DNA of 64,000 bases from Chloroflexota bacterium (GTDB lineage Bacteria > Chloroflexota > Anaerolineae > Aggregatilineales > Phototrophicaceae). The stretch lies in contig JACRPS010000003.1 of assembly GCA_016223085.1 (NCBI GenBank), positions 926,274-990,273 of the forward strand, in the 5' to 3' direction. Positions 8,700 to 27,302 of the stretch are shown in pieces. Below the pieces are notes generated by a model that saw nothing but the letters and a program-made list of their open reading frames with translations, had not been told where the DNA came from and made no database searches. The translations under genes were made by a program, and so were the position numbers. Each line of letters starts with the position of its first letter. Positions within the stretch are counted from its first letter, which is position 1.

Positions 8700-10403
8700 A
8701 TGCAAAAAATCCTATCCAGCCTGTTTGACACCACCCGCTATACCAGCCTGCTCGACCGCGAGCGTGCCGCCATCGTCTACACCCTCAGCGGCGTAACGTT
8801 TATTCTGGTGACACTGTTTGCCGTCCTCAACCGGAATGATGCCAACCAGACCATTATCGAGCAGGCGGGGACCAACCCCAATGCCCTGATTTCCGCCGTC
8901 ATCGGCTACGTCGCCAGCATCGCCGCGTGGTGGCTGGTGCGCCGCAAACGCTTATCGCTCGCCAGCCTGGTCATGCTGCTGACGATTGCCACGACAATGG
9001 CTGTGCCCGCCATCAGTGAGGCGATGTACTCACCCACCTACGGCTTTGGTATCAGCCTGATTGTGGTGCTGGGCGTGCTGCTGCTCCAGTATCGCGGGCT
9101 GGCCCTCGGTCTGGGGCTGGCGCTGGGGATTACTGCGCTGGGCATCGCTAACCGGGCACAGGTGCCGCCGCCAGCGCGCATGAACGATATGACCAGCATG
9201 ATAAACGCCTCGGTGGTGCTGCTGGGTATCGCGGCCATCGGCTATCTGCTGCTGCGTTATGCCCGCATCAGCCGGACGGAGGGCGCCAAAACCATTTCGG
9301 CAGAACGGCTGCGGCTGGCGGAACTGACCTCGCAGATCGCACAGCGTATTTCCCGCCGGATGCCGCTGCCGGAGGTGTTAAACAACGCTGTTGAGCAAAT
9401 CCGCACCGAGTTCCCGCAAATCTACCACGCCCAGATTTTCCTGATTGACGACAGCAAACAGAATGCGCGGCTGGTCGCCAGTACCGGCGAAGTCGGGCGG
9501 CTGTTGATCGAACGGCAGCACAGTCTGCCAGTCGGCAGCCTGAGTGTGATCGGCCAGGTGACGGCCAACCGCAGGAGCATCGTCGCCCGCGCCGGTTCGT
9601 CCGACGGCGTGCATCGCCGCAACGAGTTTTTGCCGGAGACCGCCGTTGAAGCGGCCTTCCCGCTGCGCATTGGCGCTGCCATTATCGGCGCGCTGGACCT
9701 GCAAAGCAAACAGCCGGACACCTTCCACGACGAGGACATCCCGGTTTTCCAGTCGCTGGCCGACCATATCGCCATCGCCATTGATAACGCCCGGCTGTTT
9801 GACGAAACCGAGCGCCGCCTCGAAGAAAACCGGCAGTTGGCGGAACAGACGCAGAAAGCCGCGCGCGAAGTTGAACGGCTGAACCAGCAGTTGACGCGCC
9901 GCCTGTGGGATGATTTTCTGGCACAAACCGGCGGCGTGAAAGCGGTCACGGTGGATTTCGATACCCGCAGCACCAGCCGCGAGAACGAGTGGACGCTGGC
10001 GCTGGTGGAAGCCGTCGAGGCCAACCAGCCGGTGCAGCACCAGCAGGACAACGTCCGCATCATCGCCGTGCCGCTGCGTGTGCGCGGGCAGGTCGTCGGC
10101 GCGATGGAATTTGAACTCGATGCTTCCGGCCATCTATCGCCGGAAGACCTGAGCCTGATACAACAGGTGGGCGAACGGCTGGGCGTGGCCGCCGAAACCA
10201 CCCGACTGTTTGAGGCCAGCACCAGTGCCGCCCAGCGCGAGGCGCTGGTGAACGAAATTGCGGCGCGACTGCAGGCCAGCAACACGGTTGAAACGACGCT
10301 CACCGCCGCTGCCCGCAGCCTGAAGGACAGCATCAAGGCGTCGCGGGTGGCGATTCGTCTGGGCACGCCGCCGAACCAAGTGTTACAGGATAACGGCTCA
10401 TGA
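8700..10403 (+). CDS. Six-TM membrane GAF protein without catalytic output
   Basis: The 567-residue protein starts at 8700, where GGAGG lies 8 bases upstream; an in-frame ATG at 8622 falls inside the previous gene. Six hydrophobic segments (about 25-44, 62-82, 86-106, 113-131, 133-151, 167-187) form a membrane sensor. A GAF domain follows (222-367) with the signature ASTGEVGRLLIERQHSLPVG, then a coiled coil (368-400), a shorter GAF-like module (402-505) and the truncated-GAF tail (510-557). No enzymatic domain is present, so it probably signals by contact with the neighbouring kinase. Confidence 0.85.
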   Translation: MQKILSSLFDTTRYTSLLDRERAAIVYTLSGVTFILVTLFAVLNRNDANQTIIEQAGTNPNALISAVIGYVASIAAWWLVRRKRLSLASLVMLLTIATTMAVPAISEAMYSPTYGFGISLIVVLGVLLLQYRGLALGLGLALGITALGIANRAQVPPPARMNDMTSMINASVVLLGIAAIGYLLLRYARISRTEGAKTISAERLRLAELTSQIAQRISRRMPLPEVLNNAVEQIRTEFPQIYHAQIFLIDDSKQNARLVASTGEVGRLLIERQHSLPVGSLSVIGQVTANRRSIVARAGSSDGVHRRNEFLPETAVEAAFPLRIGAAIIGALDLQSKQPDTFHDEDIPVFQSLADHIAIAIDNARLFDETERRLEENRQLAEQTQKAAREVERLNQQLTRRLWDDFLAQTGGVKAVTVDFDTRSTSRENEWTLALVEAVEANQPVQHQQDNVRIIAVPLRVRGQVVGAMEFELDASGHLSPEDLSLIQQVGERLGVAAETTRLFEASTSAAQREALVNEIAARLQASNTVETTLTAAARSLKDSIKASRVAIRLGTPPNQVLQDNGS

Positions 10404-12016
10404 GCGCGCAACCGTTTTATTTACCCTATGTGACACCCCGCACCGATACGCTGTTCCGGCTGCGCCAGCGTTTTATCCAGGCGTTGGGCGTAATCGGCGT
10501 AGTGCTGGGATTCATCGGTATCGCCTTGCAGCTTGCCTGGGGTACACCGTTCTGGGCACAACTGATTACCGGCCTGTTCACGCTCACCAGCTTCAGTCTG
10601 GTCTGGCTGGCGCGGCGCGGGCGCATCGCGGAAGCGTCAATCGTCCTGATTGTCCTGTTCGCAGTTGGCACGCTCTCCAGTCCGGCAGGCGCCATGCCGC
10701 TGGCAGTTATCACCCTCATCGCCGCCGCCGTGCTGGGCAGCCGGGCTGTCTTCTTTGTAACAACCGGGGTGATGCTCGGTCGGGAATTTCTACACTTCGC
10801 TACACTGCTGTCACAGTCGTCCGGCACGATGACTCCTGACGCTACCGACGGCATTACCCGCCTTACCACGCTGCTGCTCATCACTTTCACCACCCGCTAT
10901 TTCATCAACCAGACTGAACGTGCCGCCGCCAGCGCCCGCCGCAGCACCGATCTGCTGCAGGCAGCGGCGGAAATCGGGCAGCAGCTCGGCAAGCTGCTTG
11001 ATCTGGACGAGTTGCTCAACCGCGCGGTTGAACTCATCCGCGACCGGCTGGCGTTTTACCACGTCCAGGTATTCCTGGTAGACGACAACGGTGAAACGGC
11101 GCTGCTGGCAGCCAGCACCGGCGAGGTCGGTCAGCAGTTGCTGGAACGCCGGCATCACCTGCCGATTGGCTCGCAGAGCGTGATCGGCCAGGTGACGCTG
11201 CTGGGCCGCCCGGTGCTGGCGCGGGACACCGACGAGGTGTATTACCGCAACGAACTGCTGCCAGACACCCGCGCCGAACTGGCCGTTCCCATCCTCGACG
11301 GCGACCGGATTATCGGTGCGCTGGACGTGCAGAGCCGCAACGTGGACGCCTTCGACGCGGACCGGGTGCAGGCGCTTCAGGTGATGGCGAACCTGCTGGG
11401 CACATCGGTGCGGAACGCACGGCTGTTTGCGCTGCAAACCCGCAGCGCCGAGGAAACCAAACGCCTGTATCTGGAAACGGAAGCCAACCTGCGCGAAATT
11501 CAGCGGCTGAACCAGCAGCTAACCCGCGCCGGCTGGGAAGAATATCTGCGCCAGCGGCAGACCGCCGGTGGCGTCACGCTGGAAGATGGCCGGCTGGTAC
11601 ACGAGACGGACTGGTCAGACAGCCTCATCCGCGCCACCCACAGCCGCCAGCCGGTGACGGTAGTCCACGAGGACGGCAGTTCGACAGTCGCGCTGCCGGT
11701 GGTGCTCGGTGGTGAAGTCATCGGCGCGCTGGAAGTGGAAGCCGACCGCCCCGTGACCCAGACCGAAACCATCGAAATGATGCGGGCGGTGGCGCAGCGG
11801 CTGGCGATCAGCCTGGACAAAGCGCGGCTGTTTGAAGAATCACAGGAGGCCACCGCGCAGGAGCAGCGCATCAACGACATTGTGGCGCGGTTCCAGTCCG
11901 TGACCAATGTTGACGACCTGCTCAGTATCACGCTGACTGAACTCAGCCAATCGTTAGGGGCCACTGGCGGCGCTATCCGCCTGAGTCTGGCACCCCAGGG
12001 AGAAGCGGCCTCATGA
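10400..12016 (+). CDS. Multi-TM membrane GAF protein without catalytic output
   Basis: It overlaps the preceding stop codon by ATGA. The 538 residues hold five or six membrane segments (between about 25 and 170), a GAF domain (202-344, ASTGEVGQQLLERRHHLPIG), a coiled coil, a short GAF-like module (379-480) and the shared tail (487-530). It is a clear paralogue of the gene before it, which points to tandem duplication with divergence of the membrane part. No output domain is present. Confidence 0.85.
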   Translation: MSAQPFYLPYVTPRTDTLFRLRQRFIQALGVIGVVLGFIGIALQLAWGTPFWAQLITGLFTLTSFSLVWLARRGRIAEASIVLIVLFAVGTLSSPAGAMPLAVITLIAAAVLGSRAVFFVTTGVMLGREFLHFATLLSQSSGTMTPDATDGITRLTTLLLITFTTRYFINQTERAAASARRSTDLLQAAAEIGQQLGKLLDLDELLNRAVELIRDRLAFYHVQVFLVDDNGETALLAASTGEVGQQLLERRHHLPIGSQSVIGQVTLLGRPVLARDTDEVYYRNELLPDTRAELAVPILDGDRIIGALDVQSRNVDAFDADRVQALQVMANLLGTSVRNARLFALQTRSAEETKRLYLETEANLREIQRLNQQLTRAGWEEYLRQRQTAGGVTLEDGRLVHETDWSDSLIRATHSRQPVTVVHEDGSSTVALPVVLGGEVIGALEVEADRPVTQTETIEMMRAVAQRLAISLDKARLFEESQEATAQEQRINDIVARFQSVTNVDDLLSITLTELSQSLGATGGAIRLSLAPQGEAAS

Positions 12017-13710
12017 GAAGGTTAAACCGCGCGTGGCGGTGGCTTGTCCGCGTCCAGCACCCGTACCTCAGCCCAATCGAGCGCCACCGCGCCGGCGTCC
12101 TGCTGCTGCTCAACGGCGTGATCGCGCTGGCGGCGCTGCTGTGGGCGCTGCTTGGTGTGGTCAGCGGCGCTTTCCAGCCGGTTGCCGCGCCGGTCATCAC
12201 GGTCATCGCCAGCGTCCTCGTCCACATCAACATCCAGCGCGGCAAACTCGCCCGCGCCGTATCCCTGTTTGTGGCGCTGCTGCTGGTGAATACGCTGCTG
12301 GTGACGGTGTTTGCGAACTTCGACCAGCTCACCGTCAGCGGCACAGCCATCATCATCCTGATGATCCCGATTGTGGCCGCCGGCGTGCTGCTCAACCGGC
12401 AGGGTATCCTGATTATCGCCCTGGTGATCGTGGCGGCGCTGGCGCTTGGCGCCATCAGTCAGAGCGCGAATGACACCCCGACACAGTTTATTCCGTCACA
12501 GGTTGTTGGCTTCGATCTGGTCAGCGTCGGCGTGACGGTCGCCATCACCACCGGCTTTCTGCTGGTCTTTTCCAACGCCGCCAACCGCATTACCCAGACC
12601 TCGCTTATGGAACTGCGGCAGCGCCAGTGGGTCGCGGAATATGCCATTGACATCGGGCAGGAGCCGCTGGCCGTCAGCGTGGTGCTGGCGCGGGCGCTGA
12701 CCCTGCTGCACGGCAGGTTCGGTTACAGCTTCGTGCAGATTTATCGCTACGACGACGATCAGAACCTGCTCGTCCGCACAATGAGCAGCGGCCTGGGGCA
12801 GAGCGAAGCGGCAGACCGGGGCGGTTACGGCCTGAACGAAATGAATGCCATCAGCGAATGCGCCCGCACGCGGCAGCCGGTCGCGGTGGTCGGCGGCGCG
12901 CCCGGCAGCGCCCACCTGCGCCCGGCTATGCGCTATGGGCTGGCCATGCCGGTGCTGCATCAGGGGCGGCTGCTGGCCGTACTGGACATCCAGCGCACTG
13001 ACGATACACCGCTGCCGCCAACGCAGGTCGAAACGCTGACACTGCTGGCCGGGCACATCGGCGTGGGCATGACCAACGCCGTCACGGCAGGCGACATGCA
13101 GCGCCACCTCGACGAGCAGGTCGCCGAAAACACCCGGCTGCAAAAGCAACTGGCAGAGTTCCACAACCGCGAGCAGCGCCGTGTTAGCCGGGCGTGGAGC
13201 AGCTATTTGCAGGGTCGTGGCAAAACGGCCATCGGTTATGACATCCAGCCAGGGCAGGACATTGTGCCCATCGCCGCCCACAACCTGCCGGAAGACCTGC
13301 GCCGCACGCTGGAACAGGGATCGCTGCACGTGGAAACGCGCGGCGACGAAAAGATCATCCACGTGCCGATTACCTTCCGCAACCAGACCTTTGGCGCGAT
13401 GGCATTCCGTATCCCTGCCAGTCAGGAACTGACCAACCGCCAGATCGAAATGGCGCAGGTCGTGGCCGAACGGCTGGCAATCGCGCTGGAAAACATGCGT
13501 CTGTTTGAGCAAAGCCAGGCGCAGGCCCTGCGCGAACGCAAGGCCGGGCAGATCACGGAGCAGCTCATCGGGACGAAAGACGTGGACGCGCTGCTGAATC
13601 TGGCGGCAGAGAGTTTTAACGACGTGCTGGGGGCTGTCCATACCCGCATTTACGTCCAGCCGGACCTGCTGGCCGAACCCCCATTGTCGAGAGAGGAAGC
13701 CACCCGATAA
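12013..13710 (+). CDS. Six-TM membrane GAF protein, divergent paralogue
   Basis: This 565-residue protein again overlaps its predecessor by ATGA. Six hydrophobic segments (about 28-50, 57-73, 79-100, 109-127, 131-150, 166-188) precede a GAF domain (214-355) that lacks the ASTGEVG motif of its neighbours and reads TMSSGLGQSE instead. A coiled coil, a short GAF-like module (392-498) and the shared tail (505-548) follow. The changed GAF pocket suggests a different ligand or loss of binding. Confidence 0.85.
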   Translation: MRRLNRAWRWLVRVQHPYLSPIERHRAGVLLLLNGVIALAALLWALLGVVSGAFQPVAAPVITVIASVLVHINIQRGKLARAVSLFVALLLVNTLLVTVFANFDQLTVSGTAIIILMIPIVAAGVLLNRQGILIIALVIVAALALGAISQSANDTPTQFIPSQVVGFDLVSVGVTVAITTGFLLVFSNAANRITQTSLMELRQRQWVAEYAIDIGQEPLAVSVVLARALTLLHGRFGYSFVQIYRYDDDQNLLVRTMSSGLGQSEAADRGGYGLNEMNAISECARTRQPVAVVGGAPGSAHLRPAMRYGLAMPVLHQGRLLAVLDIQRTDDTPLPPTQVETLTLLAGHIGVGMTNAVTAGDMQRHLDEQVAENTRLQKQLAEFHNREQRRVSRAWSSYLQGRGKTAIGYDIQPGQDIVPIAAHNLPEDLRRTLEQGSLHVETRGDEKIIHVPITFRNQTFGAMAFRIPASQELTNRQIEMAQVVAERLAIALENMRLFEQSQAQALRERKAGQITEQLIGTKDVDALLNLAAESFNDVLGAVHTRIYVQPDLLAEPPLSREEATR

Positions 13711-15925
13711 TGGCACGTTTGCCGTTTTTAAACCTCCTCTCCTGGCCGCTGTGGCTGAAGCTGACGGTGGGCTTCACGCTGGCGATTGTGCTGCCGGCGC
13801 TGCTGATTACCGCCATCAGCCAGAGCGGCTTTAACCAGATCAACACCGAACATATCCGGCTGTACGTGTCGGAAAACGGCGCGCATCAGCAGGAAGCCAT
13901 CAGCACGGCGCTGAACCAGGCAGCGGCGCTGCTGGACGAATTTGTGAACGACGAAGCCCATCAGCAGCAGATTGACCTGGCGCTGGATGAAGAAATTGAT
14001 GGTATCCGCAGCCGCATCGTCGCCAACCGCTTCCGCAGCAACCTGTTTAACAGCGGCCTCTTTACGCTGGTGCGCCTGCTGAATGCGGAAGGCCGGATTA
14101 TTGCGGCCTCTAATGCATTGGAAACGCTGCCCCCCGGCACCAGCAACGCCGAGTCGCTGGCTTACGTGCAGGCCAAGGAGGCGTTCGCCAACGGCATCAG
14201 CTTCCTGACCAGCGTCCAGGCCAGCGGCGTGCTGGAGATTACTCACGTCATCAGCCGCAGCGGCGTGCCGGTTGGCTACCTCATCGGCAGGATAGACACG
14301 GAAGGTGTCATCCTCGAACCTTTGCGATTAAGCGGCAACGTTTATAATGCCTACAGCTACCTCATGACCGGCGGTAGTCAGCCGACCATTTTTAGTCTCC
14401 GAGAAACCCGGCAGCTTGCCCTGCAGGCGTCGGTTGATTCGCAGGCGGTCGCGCGGGCGCTGGCCGGCACGACCAAAACCGACACGTACCGTCTGGGCGG
14501 TGGACAGGCGCACACGGTCATCGGTTTCTACGGTCCGATTCCCGACCCCACCCGCCCCGGTACGCCGCTGTTCGCGCTGGTGGTGGAAGCCAACGCCGTG
14601 CCATACTTTGTTGAGTCGCTGGCGCAGTTCAGCGGGCCGCGCGCCTTTACCGTGATCGTCGGGGCAATGGCAGTGCTGGTTATCATGGTGCTGCTGTTCC
14701 ACCAGTTTATCGCGCCGCCGCTCCACCAGCTACGGGTAGCCGTGCAGGGCATGAGCCGGGGTGAATTTAGCCTGCCGGTGGAAACACGCGGGCGGAAAGA
14801 TGAGATCGGCCAGCTCTCCAGTTCCTTTGTTGAGATGCGCGACCAGATACAGACGCTGCTGCAGGACCTGGAAAGCCGTATCGCCGCCCGTTCCCGCGAC
14901 CTGACGGCCATGCACGAGGTCAGCCGTTTTGCCGTCACCCAGCGCAACCTGCAAACCCTGCTGGACGAAGTGGTGAACCTGATCGTCACCCACTTCCCCA
15001 GCATTTACCACGCGCAAATCTTCCTGCTGGACACCGACGAGACCTACGCCGTGTTACGCGCCAGTACCGGCGAGGTGGGCCGGACGCTGCTCCAGCGCGG
15101 CCACCGGCTGGCGGTCGGCAGCCTGAGCGTGATCGGCCAGGTGACGCAGCAGGGTGAAGTGGTGGTCGCCCGCGATACCACCTCCAGCCAGGTACACCGC
15201 CACAACGAATTTTTGCCCTACACCCGCGCCGAACTCGCTATTCCGCTTAAGGTCGGCGACCGCGTGATCGGCGCGCTGGACGTGCAGAGCAAGCAGCGCA
15301 ACGCCTTCACCCAGGACGAAATTGGCGTGCTGCAAACGATGGCCGACCAGTTGGCCGTCGCCATCGAAAACGCGCGGCTGTATCAGGACTCGATGCGGCG
15401 CATGGCCGAAATTGACCGCGCCAACCGCGAAGCGACGCGAACGACCTGGCAGGAGTATATTTACTCGCAGCGGCGGCGGTCGCTCAGCAGCGAAGCCGGC
15501 ATCCCCACCGGCACCGACGTATCGGCGCTGCGGCAGCAGGCCGTGCGCGAGGGCCGTATCGTGGTCGGCGAGGTGGGCAGCAACGGCACGATTCCGATTG
15601 CCGTGCCGATTCAGCTTTCCGGCCAGACGCTGGGCGCGGTGGAATGGGAACTGCCCGCCGAGCAGCTCGACGACAACAAACTCCAGCTTGCGCAGGAACT
15701 CGCCAACCGTCTGGCGATCAGCCTGGACAACGCCCGTCTGTTTGAAGAAAGCCAGCGCGCCGCCGAACGCGAACGCATTGTGAATACCATCGCCGCCCGG
15801 CTGACGCCGCAGACCGAGATCAACGAGATTTTACAAACGGCGGTGCGCGAAGTCGGCCAGGCGCTACGCGCGCCCCAGGTCAGCATCCGCTTAAGTCACA
15901 CCAACGGTAAACACGAGCAGAAGTA

Positions 15926-15926
<1 letters not shown>
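13710..15926 (+). CDS. Cache-like/HAMP/GAF membrane sensor without catalytic output
   Basis: It starts in a TAATG overlap with the previous stop. One membrane segment (15-37), an extracytoplasmic sensor region of about 270 residues (40-310, resembling a double-Cache fold), a second membrane segment (313-334) and a HAMP domain (335-387, with PPLHQLRVAVQGMSRGEFSLPV) build the front half. A GAF domain (414-558), a short GAF-like module (580-687) and the truncated-GAF tail (694-728) follow. The front half resembles a chemoreceptor or kinase, but neither output domain is present. It may report external signals to the giant kinase encoded next. Confidence 0.87.
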
Positions 15927-24142
<8,216 letters not shown>

Positions 24143-24148
24143 TTTTCA

Positions 24149-25828
24149 TTGAACTCCATACCACCAGAACGACAACGGGTGGGGTTGGAATGCACCAACT
24201 GCCACACGCAAATTCCGCTTGACCGCTCGCTGGCCGGCTGCCCGGCCTGTGGCGAAACGCTGCTGGAAGCGATCTATGATTTTGACCAGATGGATATTCC
24301 CGCCTGGGTCGAGCGCGTCAAACAGCGTCGCCCGAACCTGTGGCGCTACCGCGAAGTGCTGCCGATTCACCACGCGGCCAACATCGTCAGCCTGGGCGAA
24401 GGTGGTACGCCGCTGCTTAAGTCGCAGGCGCTGGCGGCCAGCCTGGGGCTGAAGCACCTGTACATCAAGGACGAGCGCCAGGGGCCAACCGGTAGCTTCA
24501 AGGACCGGCAGGCCACCGTCGCCATCTCCGCGCTGAAGGAAATGGGCGTGGATGAACTGGTAGTTGCCAGCACCGGCAATGTCGCCATCGCCTACGCCGC
24601 TTACTGCGCCCGCGCCGGCATCAAGCTGTGGGCGTTTTTCCCCAGCCTGACTCCCGGCGACAAAATGCGCGAGGCGGCGCTGTACGGCGCGGAAGTGATT
24701 AAGATCACCGGCACGTATGACCAGACCAAGGAACTGGCGGCGCGTTTCGCCCAGACCAAAGGTATCTTCCTTGACCGGGGCATCAAGAGCGTGGCGGCCA
24801 TCGAAGCGATGAAGACGATGGCCTACGAGATCGCCGAAGACCTGGGCACGGAACTGGCCGGCGGCGAACGCTGGCTGGCGCCGGACTGGTTCCTGCAAGG
24901 GGTCAGCGGCGGCATGGGGCCGATTGGCGTGAGCAAGGGCTTCCGCGAGCTGGTCAGCTTCGGGCTGGTGGACAAACTGCCGAAGCTGGGCCTGATCCAG
25001 TCGGCGGGCTGCGCGCCGATGGTGGAAGCCTACCAGCGCGGGCAGCGCATCGCCACGCCGATTGACAACCCGCAGACGATCATCGCCACGCTGGCGACCG
25101 GCAATCCCGGACGCGCTTACGAAATCCTGTACGAGTACGTCAATACCCACGGCGGCCATTTTACCACCGCCACCGACGAGGACGCCTTCACCGCCACGCT
25201 GATACTGGCGCGCACCGACGGCATTTCGGTTGAACCAGCCACCGCCGTTACTTTCGCCGGCCTCATTCGGATGGTGCGGGAACGGGTCATTAAGCCGGAT
25301 GATGTGGTGGTGGTGAACTGCTCCGGCCATACCATGACGGTTGAAAAACACATCCTGGGCGACCAGTGGCAGCACTCGGTTGATCTGTCAGGGCAGGCGA
25401 AAACGCCGGCATTGCCGGAAGAAGGGCTGCTGTCCGCGCTGGAACAGGTTGAGTCGCAGGTGCGGCGCATCGTCATCATTGAGGACAATGTGGACGCGGC
25501 GCGGCTGATTCAGCGCATTTTGCAGGCGCGTGGCAGTTACGATATCCGCCTGGCGCACGACGGCGCGACCGGCATCAAGATCATCCGCGAGGTGATGCCG
25601 GATATGGTTGTCACCGACCTGATGATGCCTGACGTGGACGGTTTTGCCGTGATTGACACGATGAAAGCCGACAAAACGATGGCGCGGATTCCGATTGTGG
25701 TGGTGACAGCCAAGGACCTGACACCCAAAGAGAAGGCGCGCCTGAACGGGCAGATTGACATGCTGCTGCAAAAAGGCTCGTTCATTGATGAGCAGTTTAT
25801 CGAAAGTCTCGTCAGCAAGCTGCCGTGA
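24149..25828 (+). CDS. Threonine-synthase-like PLP enzyme fused to a receiver domain
   Basis: Residues 1-410 form a fold-type II PLP enzyme: a zinc ribbon (Cys15, Cys18, Cys31, Cys34), GEGGTPL at 83-89, PLP-binding Lys118 (GPTGSFKDRQ), ASTGN at 140-144, and a C-terminal CSGHT. Canonical threonine synthases read STGNTSA at the phosphate loop; here it is STGNVAI, so the substrate may differ. Residues 438-559 form a complete receiver: acidic Glu445-Asp446, acceptor Asp490 (VVTDLMMPDVDG), Thr520 and Lys542. Translation starts at TTG 24149, with GGAGAG 9 bases upstream inside the giant kinase gene, 6 bases after its stop. The fusion implies that phosphorylation controls the enzyme, or that the enzyme body is an output module. 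Fusion is seen directly; regulation is inference. Confidence 0.93.
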   Translation: MNSIPPERQRVGLECTNCHTQIPLDRSLAGCPACGETLLEAIYDFDQMDIPAWVERVKQRRPNLWRYREVLPIHHAANIVSLGEGGTPLLKSQALAASLGLKHLYIKDERQGPTGSFKDRQATVAISALKEMGVDELVVASTGNVAIAYAAYCARAGIKLWAFFPSLTPGDKMREAALYGAEVIKITGTYDQTKELAARFAQTKGIFLDRGIKSVAAIEAMKTMAYEIAEDLGTELAGGERWLAPDWFLQGVSGGMGPIGVSKGFRELVSFGLVDKLPKLGLIQSAGCAPMVEAYQRGQRIATPIDNPQTIIATLATGNPGRAYEILYEYVNTHGGHFTTATDEDAFTATLILARTDGISVEPATAVTFAGLIRMVRERVIKPDDVVVVNCSGHTMTVEKHILGDQWQHSVDLSGQAKTPALPEEGLLSALEQVESQVRRIVIIEDNVDAARLIQRILQARGSYDIRLAHDGATGIKIIREVMPDMVVTDLMMPDVDGFAVIDTMKADKTMARIPIVVVTAKDLTPKEKARLNGQIDMLLQKGSFIDEQFIESLVSKLP

Positions 25829-25852
25829 GCGTCATTTCCACAAACAGGTTTG

Positions 25853-25878
25853 TCGGGGCGCAGCAAGCCGCGCCCCGA
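25853..25878. repeat. Imperfect GC-rich inverted repeat
   Basis: Arms TCGGGGCG and CGCCCCGA flank a short loop after the PLP-receiver gene. It resembles the 28-base family in shape but has TCGGGG rather than GTAGGG ends. It may end the long transcript. Confidence 0.45.
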
Positions 25879-25930
25879 ACATGTCCATTCTACAAAACCA
25901 TCATGTTTTAGCAGGTCTTTGTCTTTGAAC

Positions 25931-25945
25931 TGATGACTGATGACT
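25931..25945. repeat. Short TGATGAC heptamer repeat
   Basis: Two adjoining copies of a heptamer (TGATGAC) lie in the gap before the receiver-kinase gene. They match the period of the longer heptamer arrays at 31.3 and 32.2 kb. Confidence 0.4.
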
Positions 25946-26033
25946 AAAACATTACATTTGACCTGACTTTTCGTCGGCGGGCCGGGTTATGATACAATCA
26001 GCCGCCCGACAATGTTTGACAGTGGGTTCACGG

Positions 26034-27296
26034 ATGCACACCTCCCCACAGACCATCCTGTATATTGAGGACGACCCCGCCAGCCGGTCGCTTGTCTCGC
26101 GCACGCTGACTCACGCCGGCTACCGCGTGCTGGTGGCCGAACGCGGGTTAGAGGGCATTGACATCGCCCGGCGGGAACGGCCTGATTTAATTCTGACCGA
26201 CATCAATCTGCCTGATCTCAGCGGGCGCGAAGTGACCACCAAACTCCGCAGCGAACCGCAGTTCCAGACCACGCCGATTGTCGCGCTGACGGCGCAGTCG
26301 TTGCACGAGTTCCGTGACATGGCGCTGGCTGCCGGTATCACCGGCTACCTGACCAAACCGATTGACGTGGAAACCCTGCCGCAGCGGGTTGAATATTATC
26401 TGCGCGGTGGCCGCGATACGATTGAGCAGGAAAAGCTGACCGAGGCGCAGGTGCGCTACGCGCAGGAAGTGGTGGGCCGGCTGGAAGACCAGATACGCGA
26501 ACTCGAATCGGCCAACAGCGCCCTGCGCCGCCTGGACAAGATGAAGGATACGTTTATCCAGCTTACGGCGCACGAACTGCGCACGCCGCTGACGCTGGTG
26601 TTTGGTTACAGCCGCCTGATCGAAGACGCCGCGCCAATCAGGGCACTGGTGAACAGCGACCCCAACCTGCAAGTGCTGATGAAAGGCTTGCAGGACTCGA
26701 TCAAACGGATGCAGGACATCATCAACGAAATCCTGACCATCAGCCGCATTATGACCAACCAGATTGATCTGTCCATCGCGCCGGTGCATCCGGGACTGGT
26801 GGCGGAACGGGTGGTAAATAACCTTCTGCCGGCGCTGCAAACACGCCGGGTGACGCTCCATTTTGACCGCTCGACCTGGCCGGAACTGATGCGCGGTGAC
26901 GCCGACCTGCTGGCGCTGGCGCTGGCGAACCTGCTGAACAACGCCATCAAATACACACCCGACGGCGGCCACGTCTACCTGACGGCCAGTGCCGACGACC
27001 AGGTTATCCGCTTCAGCGTGAAGGACACCGGCATCGGCATCGCCCCGGAAGAACAGGAACGTATCTTCGAGCGTTTCCATACTGCCGGCGATACAACCTT
27101 GCACTCCACCAGCAAGGTGGCTTTTCTCGGCGGCGGGCTAGGGCTGGGGCTGGCGATCTGCAAGGGGATTATCGAAGCGCACGGCGGACGCATCTGGGTG
27201 GAGAGCGACGGCTATGACCCGGAGCGGCTGCCGGGCAGTGAATTCCTGGTCGAACTGCCGGTAGACAGCACGCGCCACCCGGCAGGGAAAAGCTAA
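26034..27296 (+). CDS. Receiver-histidine kinase (REC-HisKA-HATPase)
   Basis: Residues 1-125 are a receiver with acceptor Asp56 (LILTDINLPDLSG) and Lys108 (TKPID). A coiled coil (about 130-168) leads to HisKA with His180 (LTAHELRTPLTLVFGYS) and a HATPase with NLLNNAIKYTP. No sensor or membrane segment exists, so input comes through phosphorylation of the receiver. The start at 26034 is preferred because the receiver begins there; an in-frame ATG at 25989 overlaps a TATGAT/TACAAT promoter-like stretch. It could extend the relay of the preceding cluster. Confidence 0.9.
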   Translation: MHTSPQTILYIEDDPASRSLVSRTLTHAGYRVLVAERGLEGIDIARRERPDLILTDINLPDLSGREVTTKLRSEPQFQTTPIVALTAQSLHEFRDMALAAGITGYLTKPIDVETLPQRVEYYLRGGRDTIEQEKLTEAQVRYAQEVVGRLEDQIRELESANSALRRLDKMKDTFIQLTAHELRTPLTLVFGYSRLIEDAAPIRALVNSDPNLQVLMKGLQDSIKRMQDIINEILTISRIMTNQIDLSIAPVHPGLVAERVVNNLLPALQTRRVTLHFDRSTWPELMRGDADLLALALANLLNNAIKYTPDGGHVYLTASADDQVIRFSVKDTGIGIAPEEQERIFERFHTAGDTTLHSTSKVAFLGGGLGLGLAICKGIIEAHGGRIWVESDGYDPERLPGSEFLVELPVDSTRHPAGKS

Positions 27297-27302
27297 CCGG
27301 CT

